From: Macrostomum hystrix | Taxonomy: Eukaryota; Platyhelminthes; Macrostomidae | Direction: 5' to 3' | NCBI GenBank assembly: GCA_950097015.1 | Contig: CATNEN010000001.1 | Coordinates: forward strand, 17,302,501-17,366,500 | Length of the DNA stretch: 64,000 nt | Shown: positions 9,850 through 22,100 of the stretch, one piece after another | Position numbering within the stretch: the stretch's first letter is position 1 | Layout: every line of letters starts with the position of its first letter | Notes under the pieces: generated by a model | Seen by the model: the letters and a program-made list of their open reading frames with translations, nothing else | Database searches by the model: none | What the model was told of the DNA's origin: nothing | Made by a program: the position numbers and the translations under genes

Positions 9850-10472
9850 AGGGTAGCTAGGCAGAGCAGGGTGTAGCTAGGGAGAGCAGGGGGTTGCTAG
9901 GGAGAGCAGCGGTAGCTAGAGAGAGCAGGGTGTAGCTAGGGAGAGCAGCGGTAGCTAGAGAGAGCAGGGATAGATATAGAGAGCAGCGGTAGCTAGGCAG
10001 AGCAGGGTGTAGCTAGGGAGAGCAGGGGGTTGCTAGGGAGAGCAGCGGTAGCTAGAGAGAGCAGGGGTAGATATAGAGAGCAGCGGTAGCTAGGCAGAGC
10101 AGGGGGTTGCTAGGGAGAGCAGCGGTAGCTAGAGAGAGCAGGGGTAGATATAGAGAGCAGCGGTAGCTAGGCAGAGCAGGGTGTAGCTAGGGAGAGCAGG
10201 GGGTTGCTAGGGAGAGCAGCGGTAGCTAGAGAGAGCAGGGGTAGATATAGAGAGCAGCGGTAGCTAGAGAGAGCAGGGGTAGATATAGAGAGCAGCGGTA
10301 GCTAGGCAGAGCAGGGTGTAGCTAGGGAGAGCAGGGGTTGCTAGGGAGAGCAGCGGTAGCTAGAGAGAGCAGGGGTAGATATAGAGAGCAGCGCGGTAGC
10401 TAGGGAGAGCTGGGGTAGATATAGAGAGCAGCGGTAGCTAGGGAGAGCTGGGGTAGATATAGAGAGCCTTGT
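9850..10472. repeat. Minisatellite, ~20-bp GAGAGCAGnGGTAGCTAG-type unit with higher-order pattern
   Basis: Units of about 18-22 bp (GCAGGGTGTAGCTAGGGAGA and variants with GGGTTGCTAG or GGGTAGATATA) recur in a higher-order order of roughly 90-100 bp. It is the same family as the array at 10830-11470. Confidence 0.85.
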
Positions 10473-10819
10473 GTAGCTAGGAAGCCTAGTGGCTTCCTAG
10501 AGAGGTTGTAGCCTAGTGGTTAGGGCGTCGGACTAACGACTTGAAGGTCGGGGGTTCGATTCCCGACTCCACTGAAACAATTTGTGTCCTTTAGCAAGAC
10601 ACTTAACTCTGCATTGCTTCAGTTCACCCAGCTGTTAAATGGGTACCAGCATCAGCTGGGATAATTGAAGGTGGGTGTGGCGTCCCCCCAGTCCATGGAC
10701 TGAACAGCTGTACGTAGCCTTCAGATGCGCCGCGCAATAGCTGCGGCTGTGCTGTCGGCTGCACATCTGGCCCGATTGGGGCAGGTGTAGTCAATTATTA
10801 ATTATTAGTAGCTAGGAAG
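10473..10819 (+). repeat. SINE family A, copy 1, inserted into the minisatellite, with target duplications
   Basis: The tRNA-like head starts near 10502 (box A around TAGCCTAGTGGTT, box B GGTTCGATTCC at 10552-10562). A conserved central domain follows with CACCCAGCTGTTAAATGGG, then a 3' part containing CCAGTCCATGGACTGAAC and an AT-rich tail. GTAGCTAGGAAG at 10473-10484 and 10808-10819 flanks the copy, although the surrounding array also contains part of this string. The central block resembles a domain I recall as shared among many metazoan SINEs. Confidence 0.8.
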
Positions 10820-10829
10820 AACAAGGGTA

Positions 10830-11470
10830 GCAAAGGAGGGCAAGGGTGTAGCTAGAAAGAGCAGGGTGTAGCTAGAAAGAGCAGGGTGTAGCTAGGGAAA
10901 GCAGGGTGTAGCTAGGGAGAGCAGGGTGTAGCTAGAAAGAGCAGGGTGTAGCTAGAAAGAGCAGGGTGTAGCTAGAAAGAGCAGGGTGTAGCTAGGGAAA
11001 GCAGGGTGTAGCTAGGGAAAGCAGGGTGTAGCTAGGGAGAGCAGGGTGTAGCTAGAAAGAGCAGGGTGTAGCTAGAAAGAGCAGGGTGTAGCTAGGGAGA
11101 GCAGGGTGTAGCTAGAAAGAGCAGGGTGTAGCTAGAAAGAGCAGGGTGTAGCTAGGGAGAGCAGGGTGTAGCTAGGGAGAGCAGGGTGTAGCTAGGGAGA
11201 GCAGGGTGTAGCTAGAAAGAGCAGGGTGTAGCTAGGGAGAGCAGGGTGTAGCTAGAAAGAGCAGGGTGTAGCTAGGGAGAGCAGGGTGTAGCTAGAAAGA
11301 GCAGGCTGTAGCTAGGGAGAGCAGGGTGTAGCTAGAAAGAGCAGGGTGTAGCTAGGGAGAGCAGGGGGTTGCTAGGGAGAGCATTGTTTAGCTAGAGAGA
11401 GCAGGGTGTAGCTAGGGACAGCAGCGGTAGCTAGGGAGAGCTGGGATTAGCTAGAGAGAGCAGTGGATTG
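10830..11470. repeat. Minisatellite, 20-bp unit GCAGGGTGTAGCTAGAAAGA
   Basis: About 31 regular 20-bp copies occur, alternating between GAAAGA, GGGAGA and GGGAAA endings. This array continues the 9850-10472 array beyond the SINE. Confidence 0.9.
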
Positions 11471-13717
11471 GATAGAGGGCAATGGAATAAGAAGTGCAAG
11501 CTAGGGTAGGTTAGGTAGGGAAAGTAGGGAAGTAGCTAGGGAATACAACTAGCAAGGGAGAGATAGTTGAATGATTAGGTTGGTTGCTAGTAGCCTGTGG
11601 CATAGACAAGTTTTTTCTTTGGTTGGGGTAGTGGTCTAAGCTTTTGCTTCAGAATCAAATATTTGTCCTAGGTCTTATAGTCACAGATGAGCTATTGTAG
11701 TGCTATTGTGCTAATTCTGCTAATAATTAATCAATTATCTAGACAATTTGTTTAAAAAATAAAATTTTCTAATAGCTACCTTGTTTCCTAATATACAGAT
11801 GAAATAATTTGTCTATCGATATATTTAAGATATACAGTTTATAGCATTATCAATATCTACTGTTAGAAAAAAATACCTAGAAGGAAATCTAGATCAAATC
11901 TGTGCTCGCAATTAGACTATCAGTAGCTAAGTTAATTAATGCTATTTTCACAGCCTGTTTCTGTTAGTGATAAAGTTCATATAATTTAACGAGTTACCCA
12001 AATTAAAAACTACGCTATGCAGCTTTGCTTTAAACCCAGAATAGTGCTGTAGTAGCAAATTATCAGTATGCATAACTAACAAAGCTAGTCTGTCTGTTAA
12101 AACATCTTTAGGCCCCTAAGCAAAACGAAGCAGGCGGAAAATATAAAGTGTGACGTTGGCTCTCTAAGTTAATGTAATTTTAATATGCTAGTTCGAATTA
12201 TGTGCATTATTTTCGTTAGCTATATTTTTAGGGATATTTCTTCGGTTTTCCATTAATATTTATAATGGTTTTGTTTTAGTGCACTACATAGTCGTAGTTC
12301 GTATTCAAATGTGCTAATTAGGCCTTTCCAGGAAGGCTACCTCTTACCCCGGGCTTCGGGGCTTGTTCTACGACTGAGTGCTGGTTGTTATTTTGTCGGT
12401 GACTAATTTGAACTGTAGCTGTAGCTGTATTTCAAGTGAATCCATTGAGTAGCTCTGTAACCCATCTAAGGTATAGCCAGCATTCGCCGTAAAGACGATC
12501 TCTTAATTCGAAGGCCCAATTTATTGCATGAGAGTGCTTTCCGCTACGAAGTTTTTGTAACGATTGATAATTTACCTTGCTATTAAAATAAACCGAAACT
12601 GCTACGCCTATTCGTTTAAACCGAAACTTCGTCATAATAGAGTATAACAGCTTCGTGCAGAAAGAATAAGTAACGAATTCTGACAAAAGCTCTCATACTT
12701 CATAGCCTTAAAGTCACGAAATGTATATGTGATGTATTTAAAATAATCAATTAAATAATCTAGTTAATATTAATGCTACTATTGCTTTGTATAATTTGTC
12801 TGGATTCATTACTTTAATACTGAAAAAAACTTTTTAAATTAAACATGCGCAATTTTTTATTTCTAATAAAGAGGAGCGCAGTAGGCCTAACTTATTACTA
12901 GACGGGTATAAAGTGGAGCATAGGGGCCTAAAGCATGCTGTAGTGCCGCCCAGGCACCAGTTGTATCACACTTTACTACTGTCTAGATGGTTGACTATAG
13001 GGTGCTTGTGCCCCTCTCCCGTGTTATGTAAATATTAAAATTTCCACAGTATTCTACAATCTACAGTCTACTTGAGAGTACTCCAGTGAATGATATGCTC
13101 GAAACATACCTGCAGGAGTTGTTAGGAGCAGGAAAGTGCAGAAATAACAATTGCCAAAAATAGATTTTTCGAAGTAAATGCTCTTGGAGTCTTGGTGCAT
13201 AATGCTAAGAAGTAAACTTTTTAAAATATTTTTTGTGTGTTTACTTGCTTACATAGAACTTACATAACTTACATAACTTACATAGAATGCACTAAGAGTC
13301 ATATTAAGGAAATATTTTATTTAGTAGCAAATTAATCTTTTTTCAACAGTAAATCCTTTAGTTTAGAACTTGTAATTTAAATTATTTTTCAGTTAATTGT
13401 TTAATTAATCCTAGAAAACTTTAAGATCTTCATTATAAATATATAAATATAATCATAAGTAAAACAAATGAATAATACCTAAAAACAAACAAACAACCAC
13501 CGAAAAGCCAATTAGATAATATATGTGCACTCAGATAACATAGTGGTATGCCACCCAGAAAATATTGTTGCCTAAGACTAAAGTAACAAGGCAATAATAA
13601 AATTATATTTTTTCTCCTAGATCTTCCTAACCCTTCTCTTCTCTCCTTTGCATCAGTTTTGGCCATTGACATGGCCAACTGTTACATCATTAAAAAACTA
13701 GGTAAAGTATTTACTTG
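11471..13717. other. AT-rich unique sequence, no gene recognised
   Basis: The longest frames are 84 and 81 aa (12432-12686 and 13433-13678, both minus) and have no recognisable motif. A short triplication of ACTTACATA lies near 13257-13285. Confidence 0.4.
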
Positions 13718-13725
13718 CTGTAGCT

Positions 13726-13918
13726 TAGGGGTCCCGGCTTTTTGTTAGTGTTCAAGATCCCGGGATTAGAGGTCCGGGATCCTAGTAAACACAGGATTGG
13801 AATTCACATTGGACACTAGGCCCAATGGCCCGGGCCCCGCCAAAGGCCCGCAACTAAGGAAAAGAAATGGGGCAGAAAAAGGAGGTGGGGTGGGGACTGG
13901 GTTCTGCTGAGTCTGCGC

Positions 13919-13959
<41 letters not shown>

Positions 13960-14546
13960 TCTGTGTTGGGGGCAGAGGCACCAGAGCAGCGTATGCAGTT
14001 CTAATCCAAAGGGTGCTAAGGGTGTAGTTTAGTATATATGTACAACTGTACATGGATACGGATAGTGAACACTGAACATCGGACAAGGATTAGAAAGCCA
14101 AGACTCATGAGTCATGACCTTGGGGTGGGTTGTCTTGTCCCTATATATAAAAATTAACTTGTATAGAAATGATAAACAACTGGAAGGAAACTGGCAATTG
14201 CAAATTTCTATTACTGCTGCTTGCTTGTACTTGTGTTGCATTGGATTGCATGATTTGCAATGGAAATATATTGCATTGATGGAAGGAATGTGACAGTTTT
14301 ATATGGAATAAGTGACCAAGGATAAGTGATATGAAATATATTCAACTATTTTGTCAATGCAGTGTAAGCTAGAAAGTAGAAACCCAAATGATGCTCAAAT
14401 TGGTTGAGAAATTTGTTTTTTTGGACAATGGAAAGCTTCTGGCAAATTTGTTTGTTCAATCCCGTGATTGGCCTGGGATCCCGGGATTGGGTCATTTTTT
14501 GTCTGGGATCCCGGGATTGTAAAACGTCCGTGATTTGGGACCCCTA
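13726..14546. mobile_element. Non-autonomous hAT-like DNA transposon, 821 bp
   Basis: The ends are perfect 10-bp inverted repeats, TAGGGGTCCC at 13726-13735 and GGGACCCCTA at 14537-14546. They are flanked by identical 8-bp duplications CTGTAGCT at 13718-13725 and 14547-14554. An 8-bp duplication with a YAGGGGTCCC-type terminus is characteristic of hAT elements. Further in, several GGGATCCCGGGATT-type motifs occur near both ends as subterminal repeats. The interior has a (TG)n run at 13922-13953 and no transposase, so this is a deletion derivative mobilised in trans. Confidence 0.85.
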
Positions 14547-14554
14547 CTGTAGCT

Positions 14555-16178
14555 ACAAAAGTCTTTATCTTTTGTTGAATAGTTTAATGTGCAAAATTTG
14601 ATTATTTTAATTTTTAATTATAACTTTTAATTTTTTTAAAGGCTTTGAAAAAATTATTTCTAAAAACACTTTTGGTTTCCAACTGACTTATAAATTTAAT
14701 CACTATTTTTGGAGGGATGTTAATATTTTTTAAGTTAACAGGTTTTAATTAGAATCATGCTTGCAAGTTACCTGTTTTTTACTGCCTTTTGCTTATAGCC
14801 TACTTATGTATTGTATATGTTGTAGGGTTTTAGTTTGATAACTTAATATCCCACCAAATGGCACTAAAGTTGTAGGCCTAACTGCTTAATAAATTCCTAA
14901 TCCTAATAATGCCACCAAAGTTGTTGTAGGGCTAGGCTTATATATAAACTTATATAAACTTATTAAATCCAACTGCTGTTATCAAAGTTTTTACAGCCTG
15001 GCTTTATTAACTTGTTCAAATATTGTTTTGTATCAAACTTATGAGTGTCTTTAGTTATTCACTTTTTGTATTTCTTATTTCAATTCAATTTGGTAGCATT
15101 TTGTATTTAGTTGGGTAGCGTTATAATTTCAATATGGCTGATATTTATCCTTTCTATAACTTTACTGTATTATTTCTGTAAGCACTCTTTATCAGTCTTT
15201 ATCAGTATTTATTACTCTTTATCCATCTTCATCTATCTTTATTACTCTTCAATTACTCTTTAATCAATCTTCAATTCAGTCTTCAGTCCGTGTTGGGCTT
15301 TACCAGTGGATCTAGGGTTATAGCAGTTTTCTAAATGTGTTTAACCATTTTCAAAATACAGTGGTTACCTGTTTTCTAAAAGTGTATTGAAGTTTTCTAA
15401 GTGTGTTTTATACAGTTTTCTAATGTGTTTAAAAGTTCTTAATTCTTTTAAGTACTTGGGCTTGGGCTTTACCAGTGGATCTAGGGTTACAGCTCCTCTT
15501 TCAATCTATTCACTTTTCTTTCTCAAGGTCTCTTCAAATAACTTTAAGACAAACACTTCAACATTCAAGCTTTCTTATTCTGAATACAGCAAAAGCATTG
15601 TTGGTTTCTAGCCTTCTCTCACTCGTATCATGTATTTATACCTATTTTTCACTTCCCTTCTTCACATTATTAAAACTGTTATATTTTCAGTGCATCAGTG
15701 CATAAAAACTAAATTTGATGCATTATAACAAACAGAGTGTATTTAAACGAAAATTAATTGGATTTCTAAGAAAATAGTGAAGCCCTATCTCATATATGAA
15801 TGATTATTGAGCATTTTTGCTTATCTCATAAAGTATTTACACTTCAATATTTTTGAACAAATGATAAATTATGAGCTTTTGTAAGAAACTGATTGTTGCT
15901 AAGGTTTGCAGTCCCAGGGTTAAGGATTCAGGAATCTTGATATAAGATATTACCTAGGGATCCGAGGATTTTTAAGAATAGAACAAAGTTTTCATTGTTA
16001 ATTTTTATTTTCATTTATATTATGGTTATACTATTTTATTATATTTTCAAGAAAAAAAAATTATTATTTATTATTATAGTTACTTAAAATTTATTTTATT
16101 TTATTTCTTTTTATTTATATATAATAAATTGATTTCTTTTATTTAACAAGCTGTTATACAGTTAATTTCTTGTTGCAG
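14555..16178. other. AT-rich sequence upstream of the melted coding start
   Basis: No coding exon is recognised. A block near 15294-15326 (GGGCTTTACCAGTGGATCTA) is repeated at 15466-15494. A non-coding first exon of the downstream gene may lie here but cannot be placed. Confidence 0.35.
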
Positions 16179-16195
16179 TTAGTCAGTGCAGACAT

Positions 16196-19100
16196 ATGCT
16201 AGACCTGTTGGATCGTGTGCTAGTTCGTGGCGATTTAACTGCAGCCAACCAGCTCTTTAGCTTGGACAATGAAGCTGTGCTGCGTGAGGCTGATGAAGCA
16301 CTGGCCTATGTGCGACTGCAGTGCCTGGCGGGTGGAACTAATGCCGAAATGATCAGTCACAACATGCAGTCAGTGCTGACCCCAGCGCAGGTGAGCAACT
16401 GCAGTCCAGAATCCAAAAAAGTTAAAGGCCAGTTTTTTAGTGAAAACGATTTGAGAACCATCACATGTTTTAGCCTTCATATTTAAATGAGTTTGAAAAT
16501 CAAGGAAAAACAACTGGCATGCATCACTAACTGAATCACTATTTTATAAGCTGTCTCAAATAGCTTGACATGTACATAAGCAGTCCTTGTCTCTGCCCTC
16601 CTCTCAATGCCGCCCTGCAGGCTAGCGCAGTCGAGCTATGCGTAGCCAGGGTCTGCCGCTCGCTGAAGGAGACTGGTGACCTGGAACCCCACCTGGTTGC
16701 CCTGCTCAAATTATTGGCTAGGTGCGCCGAGATGCAACTGTCCGCCACAGCTGATTGCGGCAATGTTAGTGGAGATCCATTGCCTGCACGGCTGGCTAGC
16801 GACCTAATGTCCTGCCTGTTCCAGGTAGAGAAAGCTTCCAATCTGTCTAATACTTATCCCAATATCGAGTTTCTGAATCAGTTATCCCATTTATTATGCA
16901 AAGGAGATTATGAATCAACAATGCCTATTTCTAACCCCACTCAGTCAATTCCAAGTTAAGTTAATAATAAGTATATCCGTTGAGTATTATCTCCAAACAA
17001 AAAATGCTCAAATCTAGTCACGGCACAGCGGATCTACTCTGAGCTTGTCTCTGCCAGTGCTTATGAAGCTGCTCAATTGTCCCAACGCGTCACTGCGCCG
17101 TACAGTCAGTAGCTATCTGAGCTTGGCCAGCGCTGGGCGAGCTCAACTTTTGGCCGGATACGCCACTCCCCTCATCATTGCCGCCTGTGAGGGTAACCTG
17201 GCTCTTATTGGCCTGCTCTGCCAGTTGCAGCCGCACTCACCGGATGCCTTCGCGAAGCACTCTGACGACCTGCTGTTGCTGCTCAGGCAAGATGCGTTTA
17301 TTGAACCTGATTCTTGGCTCATTGCCCCTGATTCTTGGGTAATTGCCCCTGATTCTTGGCTCATTGTCCCTGATTCTTGGCTCATTGTCCCTGATTCTTG
17401 GCTCATTGTCCCTGATTCTTGGCTCATTGCCCCTGATTCTTGGCTCATTGCCCCTGATTCTTGGCTCATTGCCCCTGATTCTTGGCTCATTGCCCCTGAT
17501 TCTTGGCTCATTGCCCCTGATTCTTGGGTCATTGCCCCTGATTCTTGGCTCATTGCCCCTGATTCTTGGCTCATTGCCCCTGATTCTTGGGTCATTGCCC
17601 CTGATTCTTGGCTCATTGTCCCTGATTCTTGGCTCATTGTCCCTGATTCTTGGCTCATTGTCCCTGATTCTTGGCTCATTGTCTCTGATTCTTGGCTCAT
17701 TGTCCCTGATTCTTGGCTCATTGTCTCTGATTCTTGGCTCATTGTCCCTGATTCTTGGCTCATTGCCCCTGATTCTTGGCTCATTGTCCCTGATTCTTGG
17801 CTCATTGTCCCTGATTCTTGGCTCATTGCCCCTGATTCTTGGGTCATTGCCCCTGATTCTTGGCTCATTGTTCCTGATTCTTGGCTCATTGTCCCTGATT
17901 CTTGGCTCATTGTCCCTGATTCTTGGCTCATTGTCCCTGATTCTTGGCTCATTGTCCCTGGTTCTTGGCTCATTGTCCCTGATTCTTTGATCATTGTCCC
18001 TGATTCTTGGCTCATTGTCCCTGATTCTTGGCTCATTGTCCCTGATTCTTGGCTCATTGTCCCTGATTCTTGGCTCATTGCCCTGATTCTTGGCTCATTG
18101 TCCCTGATTCTTGGCTCATTGTCCCTGGTTCTTGGGTCATTGTCCCTGATTCTTGGCTCATTGTCCCTGATTCTTGGCTCATTGTCCCTGGTTCTTGGCT
18201 CATTGTCCCTGATTCTTGGGTCATTGTCCCTGATTCTTGGGTCATTCTCTGATTCTTGGATCATTTTCCCTGATTCTTGGGTCATTGCCCCTGGTTCTTG
18301 GGTCATTCTCCCTGATTATTGGGTCATTGTCCCTGATTCTTGGGTCATTCTCTGATTCTTGGATCATTTTCCCTGATTCTTGGGCCATTGCCCCTAATTC
18401 TTGGGTCATTGTCCCTGATTCTTGGGTCATTGTCCCTGATTCTTGGGTCATTCTCTGATTCTTTGATCATTGTCCCTGATTCTTTGGTCATTTTCCCTGA
18501 TTCTTGGCTCATTGTCCCTGATTCTTGGCTCATTGCCCCTGATTATTGGGTCATTGTCCCTGGTTATTGGGTCATTGTACCTGATTCTTGGGTCATTCTC
18601 TGATTCTTTGATCATTGTCCCTGATTCTTGGGTCATTTTCCCTGATTCTTGGCTCATTGTCCCTGATTCTTGGCTCATTGCCCCTGATTATTGGGTCATT
18701 GTCCCTGATTCTTGGGCCATTGCCCCTGATTCTTTGATCATTGTCCCTGATTCTTGGGTCATTTTCCCTGATTCTTGGCTCATTGTCCCTGATTCTTGGC
18801 TCATTGTCCCTGATTCTTGGCTCATTGCCCCTGATTATTGGGTCATTGTCCCTGATTCTTGGGCCATTGCCCCTGATTCTTTGATCATTGTCCCTGATTC
18901 TTGGGTCATTGCCCCTGGTTCTTGGTTCATTCTCCCTGATTATTGGGTCATTGTCCCTGATTCTTGGGTCATTCCCTGATTCTTGGATCATTGTCCCTGA
19001 TTATTGGGTCATTGTCCCTGGTTCTTGGGTCGTTTTCCTTGTGATTCCAGTCGCTTTTTTTGGTCATTGCCACTTTGATTCTTTAAGTAGGATCGTTTTA

Positions 19101-22100
19101 TTACCAAAATCCCGTAATTCTCCCTATTTCCCCATTCTCCCCGACTCCCAGAAGCCAGCCAGTGCAGGAGAGCCGCCAGTTGAAACGGGAACTGCTCAAC
19201 CTACTGGCTGCAATGTCCGTGGTCACGCCCGATTGCCTGCTGCCGCACGCTCGGGCCCTACTGAGCCAGCTAGACTCAAACTGCTCAGACTGCGGGCTGC
19301 CTGTCCTAGTGAATATTCAGCGCAGAAACCCAGCCGCCTGCCTGCCTCTGATTGGCTCTCTGTCCATTGTACACCCCGCCTGGCCTATGGCTGTTCGATC
19401 TCTGGCCGAAATCTTTGCCCGCCTGTTGTCAGCCTATCCCAGCCAGTTTGAGCCGGTGGCCGATGTGCTGATTGGTCACGTGGCTCTGGCTAGCAGTGGC
19501 CGCCTAGCCTGCCAACTGCTGGCCTGCCTGCTGCAGCTGGTCAGGTTGAATCCCAGACTGTTCGCTGCGGCACTGGAAGCCAGGCTGCCCGCCCTCAGGT
19601 CCGCACTCAACATCGCCGCTAGACAAATGTCCGCCGCTTCGGCTTCTTCGTCGGCTTCGCTGACTGAAGCGGCGCAACTGCTGGATAGCCTGGAGTGCCT
19701 CGCTATCGATTCACTTCAGCAGCAGCATGTTCAACAATCTCAGCATTACCAGAGTCAGCGCATTGTCAGCTGTTTAATGCTCAGTAACGAGCAGCAGCAG
19801 CGGGGTGTGGTCAGTGGTTCGAGTCGTCGCATTGAGCGAGCTAGATCTCAAGCTATGACTGGCGCCGCATCCGTGGTGGCCTACTTTGGATGCGGCGCGG
19901 ATGAATTTGCCGTTGGTGAGCATATTTAACACCTTCCCCAATCCCCAGTGTGACAAACACCATCCCCAATCCCAAATCCCTAGTGTGACAAACACCTTCC
20001 CCAATCCCCAGTGTGACAAACACCTTCCCCAATCCCAAATCCCCAGTCTGTCAAACACCATCCCAAATCCCAAATCCCCAGTCTGTCAAACACCATCCCC
20101 AACCCCAAATCCCCAGTGTGACAAACACCATCCCCAATCCCAAATCCCCAGTGTGACAAACACCATCCCCAATCCCAAATCCCCAGTGTGTCGAACACCT
20201 TCCCCAATCCCCAGTGTGTCGAACACCTTCCCTAATCCCCAGTGTGTCGAACACCTTCCCCAATCCAGTATTCCATGCTTATCTTCCCTTCTAGGGAGCC
20301 ATCCGACTGGCAGTGAAGTGTGGACAGAGCAGGAGCAGCAGCAGCAGCAGCAGCAGCTGTCCCGCCAACCAGACGCTGTAGAGAACTTCTGTTACAAGCA
20401 CTATCGCAAGCTCGTGTCATTTGTTGGCAGGGCAAAGCTGAGGCTTCCCGCGCCTTGCGCTATTTGGCTGGACGTTAAGAAGCGCCGACTTCTGTCCAAT
20501 AAGCGCCGATTGTGCCTGGGATTTCGTTGCGAGGCCAATTCTGAGCGCTGTTTAAACACCTGCCCATCGACGCCATTGTTCAGCATGCTGACAGCCCAGC
20601 CGCGCCTGTGGCTGCACCTGCTATTCCTCATCAAGCAGGCCGAGCTGGGCCGTGCAGTGTCACAGAGACACCCGGACATGCTGCCGATTCGCAGCCTGTG
20701 GTGCAGCTTACTTGACGAAGCAGATTTTCTGCCTACAGTGACGAGCGCTTTTCCGGGACTCAGCCAGCTAGATGCGATGCTGCGTGAGCTGCATAGAAAG
20801 CGGTTCTTTGATCTGTTCGAGTTTAATGGCGCCTACGGCATGTGGTGCTGCTTCGAGTGCAATCACAGCCCAGTCAAGCTGGCTGGCCCTGTGCAATGCG
20901 AAATGAAAATGAGCGGCAGCTTGGGCGGCTGGCGTGTCTCCCAGATCAGCCTGCGCGAGGCTGAGCAGATGCTCACGGTAAGGCTTCCGGCTCTTTGTCA
21001 CACAGGGATTGGGGAAGGTGTTTGTCACACTGGGGATTAGGGAGGGTGTTTGACACACTGGGGATTGGGGAAGGTGTTTGTCACACTGGGGATTGGGGAA
21101 GGTGTTTGACACACTGGGGATTGGGGAAGGTGTTTGACACACTGGGGATTAGGGAGGGTGTTTGACACACTGGGGATTGGGGAAGGTGTTTGACACACTG
21201 GGGATTGGGGAAGGTGTTTGACACACTGGGGATTGGGGAATGTGTTTGTCACACAGGGATTGGGGAAGGTGTTTGTCACACTGGGGATTGGGGAAGGTGT
21301 TTGACACACTGGGGATTGGGGAAGGTGTTTGACACACTGGGGATTGGGGAAGGTGTTTGACACACTGGGGATTAGGGAGGGTGTTTGACACACTGGGGAT
21401 TGGGGAAGGTGTTTGACACACTGGGGATTGGGGAAGGTGTTTGACACACTGGGATTGGGGAAGGTGTTTGACGCACTGGGGATTGGGGAAGGTGTTTGAC
21501 ACACTGGGGATTGGGGAAGGTGTTTGACACACTGGGGATTGGGGAAGGTGTTTGACACACTGGGGATTGGGGAAGGTGTTTGACACACTGGGGATTGGGG
21601 AAGGTGTTTGACACACTGGGGATTGGGGAAGGTGTTTGTCACACTGGGGATTAGGGAAGGTGTTTGACACACTGGGGATTGGGGAAGGTGTTTGTCACAC
21701 TGGGGATTGGGGAAGGTGTTTGACACACTGGGGATTAGGGAAGGTGTTTGTCACACAGGGATTGGGGAAGGTGTTTGACACACTGGGGATTGGGGAAGGT
21801 GTTTGACACACTGGGGATTGGGGAAGGTGTTTGTCACACAGGGATTGGGGAAGGTGTTTGTCACACTGGGGATTGGGGAAGGTGTTTGACACACTGGGGA
21901 TTGGGGAAGGTGTTTGTCACACTGGGGATTAGGGAAGGTGTTTGTCACACTGGGGATTGGGGAAGGTGTTTGTCACACTGGGGATTAGGGAAGGTGTTTG
22001 ACACACTGGGGATTGGGGAAGGTGTTTGTCACACTGGGGATTGGGGAAGGTGTTTGACACACTGGGGATTAGGGAAGGTGTTTGTCACACAGGGATTGGG

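Noticed and set aside
10502-10575. tRNA gene (box A and box B with TTCGATTCC)
   Set aside because: The sequence continues into a SINE body present in three copies, with target duplications and no complete tRNA fold; it is a SINE head.
17045-18355. Long open frames of PDSWLIV-type repeats (both strands) in melted intron 3
   Set aside because: The 21-bp unit is a multiple of three and lacks stops in most frames; the genuine exon ends at 17286 and the family alignment resumes at 19152.
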